DNA of 5,996 nt from an uncultured Planctomycetaceae bacterium (GTDB lineage Bacteria; Planctomycetota; Planctomycetia; Pirellulales; Pirellulaceae). Numbering within the stretch: position 1 is the stretch's first letter; each line of letters begins with the position of its first letter. The notes beneath the pieces are model-generated. The model was not told the origin of the DNA. It did not search any database and saw nothing but the letters and a program-made list of their open reading frames with translations. Of the stretch, positions 1 through 5,869 are shown piece after piece. Location: contig CALBTA010000502.1 in the NCBI GenBank assembly GCA_937967755.1, forward strand, positions 1-5,996, in the 5' to 3' direction. The position numbers and the translations under genes are program-made.

Positions 1-58
1 CTCCTTGCAATCCGCGCTTCGCCCTCAAATGCCCCAAAATCGCACATTTCGGGGGGCA
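1..58 (-). CDS. Possible 5' end of a leftward gene, cut by the window edge
   Basis: On the minus strand a GTG at 58-56 opens a frame with no stop to position 1 (19 codons, beginning VPPEMCDFGAFEGEA). A GGGGAG Shine-Dalgarno-like site (minus strand, 73-68) lies 9 bases before it, the same sequence and spacing as for the barrel gene at 1520. A near-consensus promoter lies upstream at 151-179. An ATG at 66-64 opens a second stop-free frame, but its GGGGAG is only one base away, which is too close. Nineteen codons cannot establish a gene; this could equally be non-coding repeat sequence. I recognise no family. Confidence 0.2.
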
Positions 59-87
59 CTGGTGCATTCTCCCCGCCGCCTTGCCGA

Positions 88-113
88 AGTAGGACGGGTT
101 TTTAACCCGTCCC
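88..113 (+). repeat. Dispersed hairpin repeat, copy 1
   Basis: A 26-base element contains a perfect 9-bp stem (GGACGGGTT at 92-100 with AACCCGTCC at 104-112) closed by a TTT loop. The same element occurs inverted at 4757-4782 with a single difference, in the loop. A hairpin conserved in both arms and flanks at two intergenic sites 4.6 kb apart indicates a REP-like dispersed repeat family rather than a chance palindrome. Whether it is mobilised by a REP-type transposase or acts as a terminator or RNA-stability element cannot be told here. Confidence 0.8.
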
Positions 114-133
114 GACGCAGTGGAACTGCGTCG
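113..133. repeat. Second perfect hairpin abutting repeat copy 1
   Basis: CGACGCAGT (113-121) and ACTGCGTCG (125-133) form a 9-bp perfect stem with a GGA loop. It starts one base after the stem of the 92-112 hairpin ends, giving a tandem double hairpin. This second hairpin is absent beside the other copy at 4757-4782, so it is either a separate module or was lost there. In a transcript from the leftward promoter at 151-179 this hairpin would be made first, in the 5' leader. Confidence 0.7.
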
Positions 134-150
134 TACAGTCACATTAGTAC

Positions 151-179
151 AGTATACATATTTCCATATTCCCTGTCAA
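151..179 (-). promoter_or_regulatory. Near-consensus sigma70-type promoter facing left
   Basis: Read on the minus strand, a perfect -35 box TTGACA (179-174) is followed by a 17-base spacer and a -10 box TATACT (156-151, five of six consensus bases). The predicted start is near 144, and transcription would run left through the two hairpins at 133-92 and out of the window. The spacer is AT-rich and contains the direct repeat AATATG-GA-AATATG. ubiE ends at 405 and runs in the same direction, so the promoter does not serve ubiE; it would serve something to the left. Planctomycete promoters often match this consensus poorly, which makes so good a match notable. Confidence 0.55.
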
Positions 180-294
180 GCGATTGGTACACTTTCTTGA
201 CAAGATTTCCAGTGTTTTTTCGCGCTGTTCTTTTCACATTCCCGCATGGCGTAGTCTCGGTCATTGGATGAACAGACCCAATCGCACTCGCCCC

Positions 295-360
295 AGCTCC
301 ACTGGCGCTTCTCAACTTACCCTAACCGCCCAAAAGCACTGGCGACACGCCAGTGGCGCT
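295..360. repeat. Partial inverted repeat around the third hairpin
   Basis: The 13 bases at 295-307 (AGCTCCACTGGCG) match the reverse complement of 348-360 (AGCGCCACTGGCG) at 12 of 13 positions. The 8-base core CACTGGCG recurs directly at 337-344. The arrangement looks like one complete hairpin element plus a truncated neighbouring copy, or a larger stem-loop with about 40 bases between its arms. Confidence 0.45.
332..355 (-). terminator. Likely intrinsic terminator of ubiE
   Basis: On the minus strand, CACTGGCG (355-348) and CGCCAGTG (344-337) pair perfectly around a TGT loop. They are followed by a C and a run of four T (335-332). The stem begins about 50 bases after the ubiE stop codon. 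An 8-bp GC-rich stem with a short T tract fits a rho-independent terminator, although the T tract is short. The same bases are also part of a repeat-like cluster, so the terminator role may be secondary. Confidence 0.45.
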
Positions 361-404
361 CCGCGGCTTCTTCCAGGCCGAGTCGTAGATTTCAGGTCGA
401 GCCG

Positions 405-1187
405 TTAGACGGAGCCTTCGCAGTTAGGGTTGGAATCAGGTTTCTCTCCAACGTAGAGCGTGGCGATGCCTAGGGTTAGTGGTCTGATCGTGACCTGATC
501 CAGCCCGGCTGCTTGCATTCGCTGGGCTAGGGCCTGGCCTTCGGGGAATTGGCTGACGCTTTCGGGTAGGTAGTTGTAGGCATCCGACTTGTTGCGGGCG
601 AAGAGTTGACCCAACCGCGGCAGCAGGTGGCGGAAATAGATTCCGTATAGCCCGCGGAGCGGCTGCCGGCGCGGCATCGAGAATTCCAGCACGGCGACTC
701 TTCCGCCTGGTTTGCAAACGCGGGTCATCTCCCGCAGGCCTTGGTCGGTGTCTTGGACGTTTCGCAACCCGAAGGCGACACAGACAATTTGAAAACGATC
801 GTCTTCGAACGGCAGGGCTTGGGCGTCGGCCTCGACGAATTCGAGTTCCCCTTCAATCTTTTGCCGCTGTTGCTTCCTACGCCCGATCTCCAACATTTCG
901 GGGCAGAAATCCGAAGCGACCACCGGCACTTTGCCTTTGCCGTAGCGAGAGTAGGCGAGAGCTAAATCGCCTGTGCCCGTGCAGACATCAAGAATCGGGT
1001 CTGTCCCAGCGGGCGGAACGGCGCGAACGGTCACACGTCGCCACCAGCGGTCGATATTCATCGACAGCAAGTGGTTCATCAAATCATAACGGGGGGCGAT
1101 TTCGGCAAACATCTGCCGCACGCGCCCGCCTGATTTGTCGACCGGGGTCGCAGCGTCCTTCGTGGCAATCGGTTCCTGTGCTGTCAT
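405..1187 (-). CDS. ubiE: Demethylmenaquinone methyltransferase (UbiE/MenG family)
   Basis: A SAM-dependent C-methyltransferase of 260 residues that converts demethylmenaquinone to menaquinone, the last step of menaquinone synthesis; related enzymes also act in ubiquinone synthesis. It is soluble and acts on a membrane lipid. Visible motifs: the family signature YDLMNHLLS (34-42) followed by IDRWW, the SAM-binding motif I LDVCTGTGDLA (66-76), ALPF (124-127), AFGLRNVQD (138-146), RVCKPGGRVAVLEFS (156-170) and LPESVSQFP (207-215). Length is normal (E. coli UbiE has 251). I chose the ATG at 1187 because homology starts about 20 residues later; a TTG at 1301 would add 38 unfamiliar residues. The Shine-Dalgarno is weak. 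No other quinone gene is adjacent. The family is certain; the menaquinone substrate is inferred from the presumed organism. Confidence 0.95.
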   Translation of the reverse strand: MTAQEPIATKDAATPVDKSGGRVRQMFAEIAPRYDLMNHLLSMNIDRWWRRVTVRAVPPAGTDPILDVCTGTGDLALAYSRYGKGKVPVVASDFCPEMLEIGRRKQQRQKIEGELEFVEADAQALPFEDDRFQIVCVAFGLRNVQDTDQGLREMTRVCKPGGRVAVLEFSMPRRQPLRGLYGIYFRHLLPRLGQLFARNKSDAYNYLPESVSQFPEGQALAQRMQAAGLDQVTIRPLTLGIATLYVGEKPDSNPNCEGSV

Positions 1188-1519
1188 TGACGGCTTCAAT
1201 TCGATATCGCCGAAACTCGCCGAAGGGTTGAACAAACGCACTCGTTGAAGTGCTATCAGAAGCCTGGCGACTCCTGCAGCGGCTGTTTGGATACGGTTCA
1301 ATCAACCGCAATTTCCCCATTATCGTAACTGAGAAGCGACTTTTCGTCTTCCCGCGGGGCGATGTTAAACCTTGCGGATTCTCCGGGTTGTTCCGCCCGT
1401 ACGGATGATTCCGCAGTTGCCGAATCTGCAAGTCGATACGATTCTCGTAGTTCTTACGCGCACATTCGCTGCCACACATTCACATGCGGCACTTCGCCAA
1501 ATTAGGGGAGACCTCCTCC
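1188..1519. other. Divergent spacer between ubiE and the barrel gene
   Basis: These 332 bases separate two divergently transcribed genes and should hold both promoters. I found no strong sigma70 match in either direction. The best rightward candidate is TTGCCG (1417-1422), 17 bases, then GATTCT (1440-1445), which is weak. On the minus strand GATAAT (1324-1319) resembles a -10 box but has no -35 partner. TGCGGA (1373-1378) and TCCGCA (1410-1415) form a short inverted repeat with a long loop. No small gene is evident; the ubiE frame stays open back to a TTG at 1301. Confidence 0.5.
1504..1510 (+). promoter_or_regulatory. Ribosome binding site deciding the barrel-gene start
   Basis: AGGGGAG lies 9 bases before the ATG at 1520. 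It supports that start over the in-frame ATG at 1484, which lacks such a site and would put 12 residues in front of the signal peptide. Confidence 0.7.
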
Positions 1520-2875
1520 ATGATTCGTCAATTCAACCTAGCCCTGCTGGCTTTGATCGCCCTGTCCGTCAGCACCCAGGCGCAAGACCCTGTCTATGCG
1601 TTGCTTCCTCATGAGTCGGAATTGACCGACGCGGTGGTGGGTGCGGAAGTTGTATTGGAAGTGCCCGCGGAACTCGCGGAAGAGACCACGCTCGACGCGG
1701 CGACTCTGACTTCGCACGTCGATGCCCATATCGGCCCCGGCCCTTATGCTGGCGACATCAGCTATCACGGAGTCGGCACCGGTTGCTCGGCTTGCGGTGG
1801 TGTCGGCTGTTCGCTGTGCAACGGCGGAGGAGCCATTGGCGGCGGTTGTGCATCTTGCGGAGGAGCAGGTTGCTTGTCGTGTGGCGGTGGCTGCTCCGGC
1901 TGTGTTCAACAGGGCGGAGGGTGCATGGGCGGCTGCTGCATGAGTTGTTGCAACGAGTGGCGCGTCCGCTCGCGTTCGATGATCATCGCTCGTGAAACAA
2001 ATGACGACACGACCATCGTCTTTGAAAACGTCGCCTTCGCGGGTGGTGCATTGGTCGCTGGCAATGCCTTGATCGAAGGTGGGAACTTCAATATGGGTTC
2101 TGCCGCTGGCTTTGATATCTCTCTGGCCCAAGGCGATGGCTACGGCGGCGAGATCGAAGCCCGCTTGTTCCATTTGAACGAACTGCGCGACGTGGTTCGC
2201 GGTACGGGCGATGACGTTGAGATTAACAATCTCATTCTCGCCAACGGAGCTCAACCGATCGTCGCGTTGACCAACACCCGGACAAACCCGGTCAACGTCT
2301 TCGCTCAATACGATTCGGAATTCGACACGATGGAACTCAACTACCGAGAACCTTTCTGCCCGTGGTGGGTGGTCACGGTCGGTTTTCGCTACGTTAGCCT
2401 GGAAGAAGCGTTGGAAATTCGGACGCGTGATGCTTCCGTGCCGACGCTGCGAAGCCAAACGCGGTACTTCGTCGACAACGACATGTACGGTTTCCAAATC
2501 GGTAGTGACGTGATTCTGGCGAGCAACCCGATGGGCTTGGAACTTCGCGGCACGGCACGGCTGGGCATTTACTACAACGACGTGAAGTCGCAAGTGATCA
2601 GCAGTGGAAACCTACTGGTCAACGGCGGCGGTGCCAATCGCCAAGGGGAAACCGGCTGGCTGGGCGAGTTCGGCCTGGAAGCACTGTACCACTACAACTG
2701 CAATACTTCGTTCGTCTTTGGATATCACCTGATCAGCATCGACGGCGTTGCCCTGGCGACAGAGCAAGTCACAAGCGTCGTCAACCCGCTGCAGGGACCG
2801 ATTCTGGATGTTGGCGTCAACCGTGGAACAGCGTTCTACCATGGGGCCAGCCTCGGAATCGAACTTCGCTGGTAA
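1520..2875 (+). CDS. Secreted BBP7-like outer-membrane beta-barrel protein with Cys/Gly-rich segment
   Basis: A 451-residue protein with a Sec signal peptide (residues 1-21: short basic start MIRQ, hydrophobic core LALLALIAL, probable cleavage STQA|QD). An acidic stretch (about 30-75) leads to a Cys/Gly-rich segment (89-144) with 15 cysteines. The rest alternates polar and hydrophobic residues as in barrel strands: FCPWWVVTVGFRYVSLEEAL (279-298), GLELRGTARLGIYYNDVK (339-356), GWLGEFGLEALYHY (379-392), SFVFGYHLISIDGVALATEQ (397-416), ending GASLGIELRW with a terminal aromatic residue. This layout resembles the planctomycete-expanded BBP7/Lpg1974-like putative porin families. It probably sits in the outer membrane; a pore function is inferred, not shown. 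It stands alone, followed by a terminator at 2915. The barrel class is fairly sure, the exact family less so. Confidence 0.8.
   Translation: MIRQFNLALLALIALSVSTQAQDPVYALLPHESELTDAVVGAEVVLEVPAELAEETTLDAATLTSHVDAHIGPGPYAGDISYHGVGTGCSACGGVGCSLCNGGGAIGGGCASCGGAGCLSCGGGCSGCVQQGGGCMGGCCMSCCNEWRVRSRSMIIARETNDDTTIVFENVAFAGGALVAGNALIEGGNFNMGSAAGFDISLAQGDGYGGEIEARLFHLNELRDVVRGTGDDVEINNLILANGAQPIVALTNTRTNPVNVFAQYDSEFDTMELNYREPFCPWWVVTVGFRYVSLEEALEIRTRDASVPTLRSQTRYFVDNDMYGFQIGSDVILASNPMGLELRGTARLGIYYNDVKSQVISSGNLLVNGGGANRQGETGWLGEFGLEALYHYNCNTSFVFGYHLISIDGVALATEQVTSVVNPLQGPILDVGVNRGTAFYHGASLGIELRW
1784..1951 (+). repeat. Coding region of the Cys/Gly-rich segment with a tandem unit
   Basis: Cysteines fall at residues 89, 92, 97, 100, 110, 113, 118, 121, 125, 128, 135, 139, 140, 143 and 144. 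The pattern C-x2-C-x4-C-x2-C occurs twice with a 21-residue period (codons at 1784-1819 and 1847-1882), embedded in glycine, and then decays into C-x2-C and paired CC motifs. The CxxCxG spacing recalls zinc-binding pairs as in DnaJ, but the segment is in an exported protein, so disulphide bonds or cell-surface cross-links are as likely. The repetitive GGCGG/TGC codons suggest growth by slippage or duplication. Confidence 0.75.
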
Positions 2876-2914
2876 TCTGCAAGCCTTGGAAAACCTGTCG
2901 ACTACCACGCTGCG

Positions 2915-2943
2915 AAGCCGCCGAGCAATTTGCCGGCGGCTTT
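2915..2943 (+). terminator. Hairpin terminator after the barrel gene
   Basis: AAGCCGCCG (2915-2923) and CGGCGGCTT (2934-2942) form a perfect 9-bp stem around a 10-base loop, followed by only one more T. It starts 40 bases after the barrel stop codon and 47 bases before the comB start. The GC-rich stem and position fit an intrinsic terminator; the lack of a long T run lowers confidence. It implies comB has its own promoter or depends on readthrough. Confidence 0.6.
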
Positions 2944-2989
2944 GAGCGTATCCGCACGCCGCTTTTCGATTTGCCCGAACTGAACACTC

Positions 2990-3730
2990 ATGCCGAAGCA
3001 ACTTACTGTTCACTTCCTGCCTGAACTGACTTCGCAAGAAAAACTTGCGGGCGATACGGTCGTCGTCATCGATGTGCTACGGGCGAGCACGACGATTTGC
3101 TTCGCTCTGGCCGCCGGTGCGAAGGAGGTGATCCCCTGCTTGGAAGTCTCGGATGCCCGTGAGATGGCCCGTAAAGTTGCCGATGGTGTGATTCTCGGAG
3201 GCGAGCGCAACGGGGAGATGATCGAAGGCTTCGACGTTGGTAATTCTCCGCGCGAATACGTGGAGGACGTGGTCGGCGGCAAGACCGTTGTTTTCACCAC
3301 CACCAACGGAACGCGGGCATTGCGGCGCTGTGTCGGCGCAGGCGAAATTCTCATCGGCGGGTTCGTAAACATCGCGGCCGTCGCTGAAGCCCTGGCCAGC
3401 GCAGAACAGGCTCATCTGCTTTGCGCGGGAACCGATGGAAATGTGACGCGCGAAGATGTGCTGTTGGCCGGAGCGATCGCCGAAATCATGATGCTGAGGC
3501 ACCTGTCGTTGACGATCAACGACCAAGCGCAAATCGCCATCGATGCCTGGCAAGCAGTCACCGGGGGCATTCATGACATCCCCACCATCATTCGCTGCCT
3601 CAAGGCCAGTTCGGGCGGACGAAACCTCGCGGCGATTGGCCACGAAGGCGACATCCGCCTGGCGGCAGCGCTGAACATGGTCCCCGTCGTTCCGCGTTTG
3701 GACCGCAAAGATTGGCGAATTCGCCTGTAA
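2990..3730 (+). CDS. comB: 2-phosphosulfolactate phosphatase family protein (ComB)
   Basis: A 246-residue cytoplasmic protein of the ComB family, whose archaeal founder uses Mg2+ to hydrolyse 2-phosphosulfolactate to sulfolactate in coenzyme M synthesis. Family motifs are present in order: VVVIDVLRASTT (24-35), GGERNGEMIEGFDVGNSPREY (70-90), VVFTTTNGTRAL (100-111), CAGTDGNVTREDVLLAGAIAE (145-165), and the C-terminal SSGGRNLAAIGHEGDIRLA...VPVVPRLD (207-238). Length matches the family and no signal peptide is seen. The ATG at 2990 is supported by homology from the first residues; no good Shine-Dalgarno precedes it. Many bacteria without coenzyme M carry comB, so its substrate here is open; sulfolactate or a similar phosphate ester is a guess. 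No comA, comC or sulfolactate gene is in the window. Confidence 0.93.
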   Translation: MPKQLTVHFLPELTSQEKLAGDTVVVIDVLRASTTICFALAAGAKEVIPCLEVSDAREMARKVADGVILGGERNGEMIEGFDVGNSPREYVEDVVGGKTVVFTTTNGTRALRRCVGAGEILIGGFVNIAAVAEALASAEQAHLLCAGTDGNVTREDVLLAGAIAEIMMLRHLSLTINDQAQIAIDAWQAVTGGIHDIPTIIRCLKASSGGRNLAAIGHEGDIRLAAALNMVPVVPRLDRKDWRIRL

Positions 3731-3832
3731 GCAAAGCAATTTCCAGCGATATCCACTGGACTTTTGCGCGCAATGTGGGACAATCAAAGGACTTATCGAG
3801 GGGGGCCATCTCAGCGCGGCAACAGAACTTAC

Positions 3833-3837
3833 GGAGG
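3833..3837 (+). promoter_or_regulatory. Ribosome binding site of the prepilin-like gene
   Basis: GGAGG sits 7 bases before the ATG at 3845. It fixes the start so that the short prepilin leader MSFRKASG precedes the processing site, and argues against the upstream in-frame TTG at 3764. Confidence 0.8.
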
Positions 3838-3844
3838 CGAGGCC

Positions 3845-4705
3845 ATGTCTTTTCGTAAAGCGAGCGGTTTTACCATTGTCGAATTGTTGGTCGTCATCAC
3901 GATCATCGGTATTTTGATGGCGTTGCTCTTCCCCGCGATCAATGCTGCCCGAGAATCTGCCCGCAAAGGAAACTGCGTCAGTAACCAACGCCAGGTGGGC
4001 GTCGCGATCACGACGTTCGCGAACACCGGCAAGGGAGAGTTTCCCAAGCACCTGAACACGAAGAAGGACGACATGGGGGCGGATGTTCCCTGGCCATGGG
4101 TGTGCAACGTCATGACGAACATCGGCCGTGGCGACATCGCCGATGTCATGCAAGCGGGCACGGCGGGCGTAAATCCGGCCAGCCGTACGGAGCGCATTGA
4201 CATTTTGATTTGCCCCAGCGACAAGCCGGCCGACCAAACTTCGCAGCAGATCAACTACGTAGCCAACACCGGCATCGACGGGCTGGATGAAGGACCAGCG
4301 GACGGCGTGTTCATGCAGACCAAGCAGGTCACCATGGCTTACGTGGCGCAGAATGATGGGGCCTCGACAACGTTGATGCTCAGCGAAAACAACGACGCGG
4401 GCGAGTGGAATGACAATAGCATCACCAACACGGATGTCGCCCAGACGGCGCTCATTTGGCAAGCCGCCGCGCCGTCAGCCGGCTGTGGTTTGAACGACAA
4501 CTCCGGGACCTGCACAGGGCTTGCCGCGGCTCGCCCACGCAGCAGCCACTCCGGCGGTTTCGTCGTGACGTTCTGCGATGGCCACACCAGCTTCATCAGC
4601 GATCAGATCGATTACAACGTCTACCGGCTGATCATGACTCCAAACGGTAGTTCCGCCACTAGCCCACAGTCGGATATCCTTTCAGAAGCCGATCTGGATA
4701 AATAG
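3845..4705 (+). CDS. DUF1559 prepilin-like protein (N-methylation domain)
   Basis: A 286-residue protein with a type IV prepilin/type II pseudopilin leader: MSFRKASG|FTIVELLVV, with predicted prepilin-peptidase cleavage after Gly8 and the conserved Glu at +5 (Glu13), followed by a hydrophobic helix to about residue 31. The RESARKGNCVSNQRQVGVAI stretch (36-55) is the usual DUF1559 (SBP_bac_10) continuation; later marks are ICPSD (122-126) and GGFVVTFCDGHTSFIS (237-252) then DQIDYNVYRL near the C-terminus. Such proteins are hugely multiplied in planctomycetes and usually lie outside secretion operons, as here; their role is unknown, presumably surface or periplasmic after anchoring by the helix. 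It converges on the phosphatase gene. The family is secure, the function is not. Confidence 0.93.
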   Translation: MSFRKASGFTIVELLVVITIIGILMALLFPAINAARESARKGNCVSNQRQVGVAITTFANTGKGEFPKHLNTKKDDMGADVPWPWVCNVMTNIGRGDIADVMQAGTAGVNPASRTERIDILICPSDKPADQTSQQINYVANTGIDGLDEGPADGVFMQTKQVTMAYVAQNDGASTTLMLSENNDAGEWNDNSITNTDVAQTALIWQAAAPSAGCGLNDNSGTCTGLAAARPRSSHSGGFVVTFCDGHTSFISDQIDYNVYRLIMTPNGSSATSPQSDILSEADLDK

Positions 4706-4725
4706 ACATCGATCGAACGATGGTC
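4705..4725 (+). terminator. Weak stem-loop just after the prepilin-like gene
   Basis: CATCG (4707-4711) pairs with CGATG (4718-4722) around a six-base loop, and GA/TC outside can pair with one bulged G. No T run follows, so this is a weak candidate for stopping rightward transcription. The hairpin at 4757-4782 is the stronger structure in this spacer. Confidence 0.2.
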
Positions 4726-4756
4726 TAGGTAGCTGTTGGTACTAAACTTACTTTCG

Positions 4757-4782
4757 GGGACGGGTTACAAACCCGTCCTACT
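4757..4782 (-). repeat. Dispersed hairpin repeat, copy 2, between convergent genes
   Basis: The minus strand carries the same 26-base element as 88-113, differing only at one loop base (TTT versus TTG context). The 9-bp stem pairs 4758-4766 with 4770-4778. It lies in the 96-base gap between the stop codons of the prepilin-like gene (4705) and the phosphatase (4802). There a symmetric hairpin could end transcription from both sides, although no long T tract flanks it. Confidence 0.8.
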
Positions 4783-4801
4783 CGAACTGGCCAAATCTGC
4801 A

Positions 4802-5869
4802 TTACGGTTGCAGATCACTAAGATCGATGTTCTGCGCTTTCAGTTCCTTTCCGTCGCCCCCTTTGATCGCAACGGTAACGACGGGGTCTTCCTTGTCCCA
4901 GTCGATGCTGATCTGACCGAAATTGATTTGCGGAAAGTTTTCGCCCAGCCGATAACGGTTCGGCTCTCCCCGGTTTCCGCCACCGCTGGGTTGGTTCAGA
5001 CTAGACGAAGTGGCATCAAACAGCGCGTAGCCAACCCCCGAATCTGCCGGTTCGATGCGCGAAAGCTCTCCGTGGTGGCGGTCGCCGCTGATGAACAGGA
5101 CTCCGCCCGCTTTTGTCTTGGCGATGATTTCAAACAGCCGCTTCCGCTCGCTGGGAAAGTTGCCCCACGATTCCCAACCATGTTGGTACGGAATCACCTG
5201 AATGCTGGAAGCGATGATTCGCACTTCGGCAGGCTTCTTCAGTTCCCCTTCCAGCCAGGCCCACTGCGCTTCCCCGAGGATCGTGTTTTCATCGCCTTCG
5301 TGCGGGCGGTACGGGCCGCGGCCCTGGGGGCGTTCACCCCGCGGCCACGAACGTAGCTTGTCGCGGAAGTACCGCGTATCGAGCAAGATGATCTGCAAGC
5401 GTTTTCCTTCAGGCCCGATAATCTGGCTGTCGTAGATGCCTGGCCGTTTTCGCCGGGGCGAATCTTCAACCACGCCGTACACGTCGTTGAAAAGCTTTTG
5501 CGACTGAGCTTTGATGGGATACTCAACGCCGGCGTCATTCTCTCCATAGTCGTGGTCGTCCCAGGTCGCCAGCAGCGGGCAGGTCTCACGCAGCTTCGTG
5601 AAGCCCTCGTTGGCGAACAGCGTTTCGTACTTCGCTTTCAGCACGTTCACATCACGGCTATCGCCATAGATATTGTCACCAATGAACAAGAACATCTCTG
5701 GCTCTGCGGCGACGATTGATTCCCAAATCGGCTGCGGCCGGTTCTCACGGCAGCAAGAGCCGAACATCACTCGCAAAATCGGTTTCTCATCGGCGATGGC
5801 ATCCGGTGCAATGAACAGAACTACCGTGAGAGCCAGCAGCACGTAAGCGCGATTGCCTAACTTTTTCAT
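4802..5869 (-). CDS. Secreted PhoD-like metallophosphatase (alkaline phosphatase D family)
   Basis: A 355-residue exported phosphatase with the PhoD metal-site motifs: RVMFGSCC (33-40, including the cysteine metal ligand), FIGDNIYGD (62-70), TWDDHDYGEND (102-112), LLDTRYFRD (162-170) and FISGDRHHGE (259-268). PhoD enzymes hydrolyse phosphate mono- and diesters with Fe/Ca cofactors. The N-terminus is a Sec-type signal (KK, hydrophobic core YVLLALTVVLFIA, AIA|DE cleavage near 26). It lacks the twin arginine of classical PhoD and the extra N-terminal PhoD domain, so it belongs to the shorter branch. The start is the ATG at 5869 because the signal peptide begins there; the ribosome site is weak. 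Periplasmic phosphorus scavenging is plausible, but no Pho box was seen and the substrate is unknown. Confidence 0.92.
   Translation of the reverse strand: MKKLGNRAYVLLALTVVLFIAPDAIADEKPILRVMFGSCCRENRPQPIWESIVAAEPEMFLFIGDNIYGDSRDVNVLKAKYETLFANEGFTKLRETCPLLATWDDHDYGENDAGVEYPIKAQSQKLFNDVYGVVEDSPRRKRPGIYDSQIIGPEGKRLQIILLDTRYFRDKLRSWPRGERPQGRGPYRPHEGDENTILGEAQWAWLEGELKKPAEVRIIASSIQVIPYQHGWESWGNFPSERKRLFEIIAKTKAGGVLFISGDRHHGELSRIEPADSGVGYALFDATSSSLNQPSGGGNRGEPNRYRLGENFPQINFGQISIDWDKEDPVVTVAIKGGDGKELKAQNIDLSDLQP

Larger units (their letters stand above)
1..404. other. Palindrome-rich intergenic region at the left edge
   Basis: This stretch lies downstream of ubiE and has no convincing complete gene. 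The short open frames in it run through perfect hairpins and resemble no known protein. It holds two back-to-back hairpins (92-112 and 113-133), an AT-rich patch with a leftward promoter (about 135-180), and a third hairpin (337-355) with a partial inverted copy at 295-307. The palindromes suggest a site where small dispersed repeats have accumulated. Positions 205-290 show nothing recognisable. Confidence 0.6.

Noticed and set aside
197..202. Plus-strand TTGACA as a rightward -35 box
   Set aside because: The bases 16-18 positions downstream are GC-rich (TCGCGC) with no -10 box.
5..271. 88-codon plus-strand open frame at the left edge
   Set aside because: It runs through both perfect hairpins of a repeat and an AT-rich promoter-like patch; no family resemblance and no ribosome site evident.
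1044..1088. UbiE signature has Asp in IDRWW where E. coli has His
   Set aside because: As far as I recall, Asp at this place is common in UbiE/MenG of other phyla, so it is not a sign of lost activity.
1188..1301. 38-residue N-terminal extension of UbiE from a TTG
   Set aside because: The ATG at 1187 gives the usual family length, and the extension resembles no part of UbiE proteins.
1417..1445. TTGCCG-N17-GATTCT as the barrel-gene promoter
   Set aside because: Only four of six and three of six consensus matches; such a pair is expected by chance in a spacer of this length.
1538..2593. A 351-codon open frame antisense to the barrel gene
   Set aside because: Low-complexity Ala/Arg/Thr-rich translation, opposite a gene with a signal peptide and ribosome site; a shadow frame.
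3757..3769. TGGAC...TTTTGC upstream of the prepilin-like gene as a sigma54 promoter
   Set aside because: The GG and GC elements are 6 bases apart instead of the required 10.
3077..4462. A 461-codon open frame on the minus strand spanning comB, the spacer and the prepilin-like gene
   Set aside because: It is antisense to two genes with clear family motifs, crosses their spacer, has a biased Arg/Val/Asp/Ala composition and matches no family. It is best explained by codon bias of the sense genes leaving few stops in that frame.
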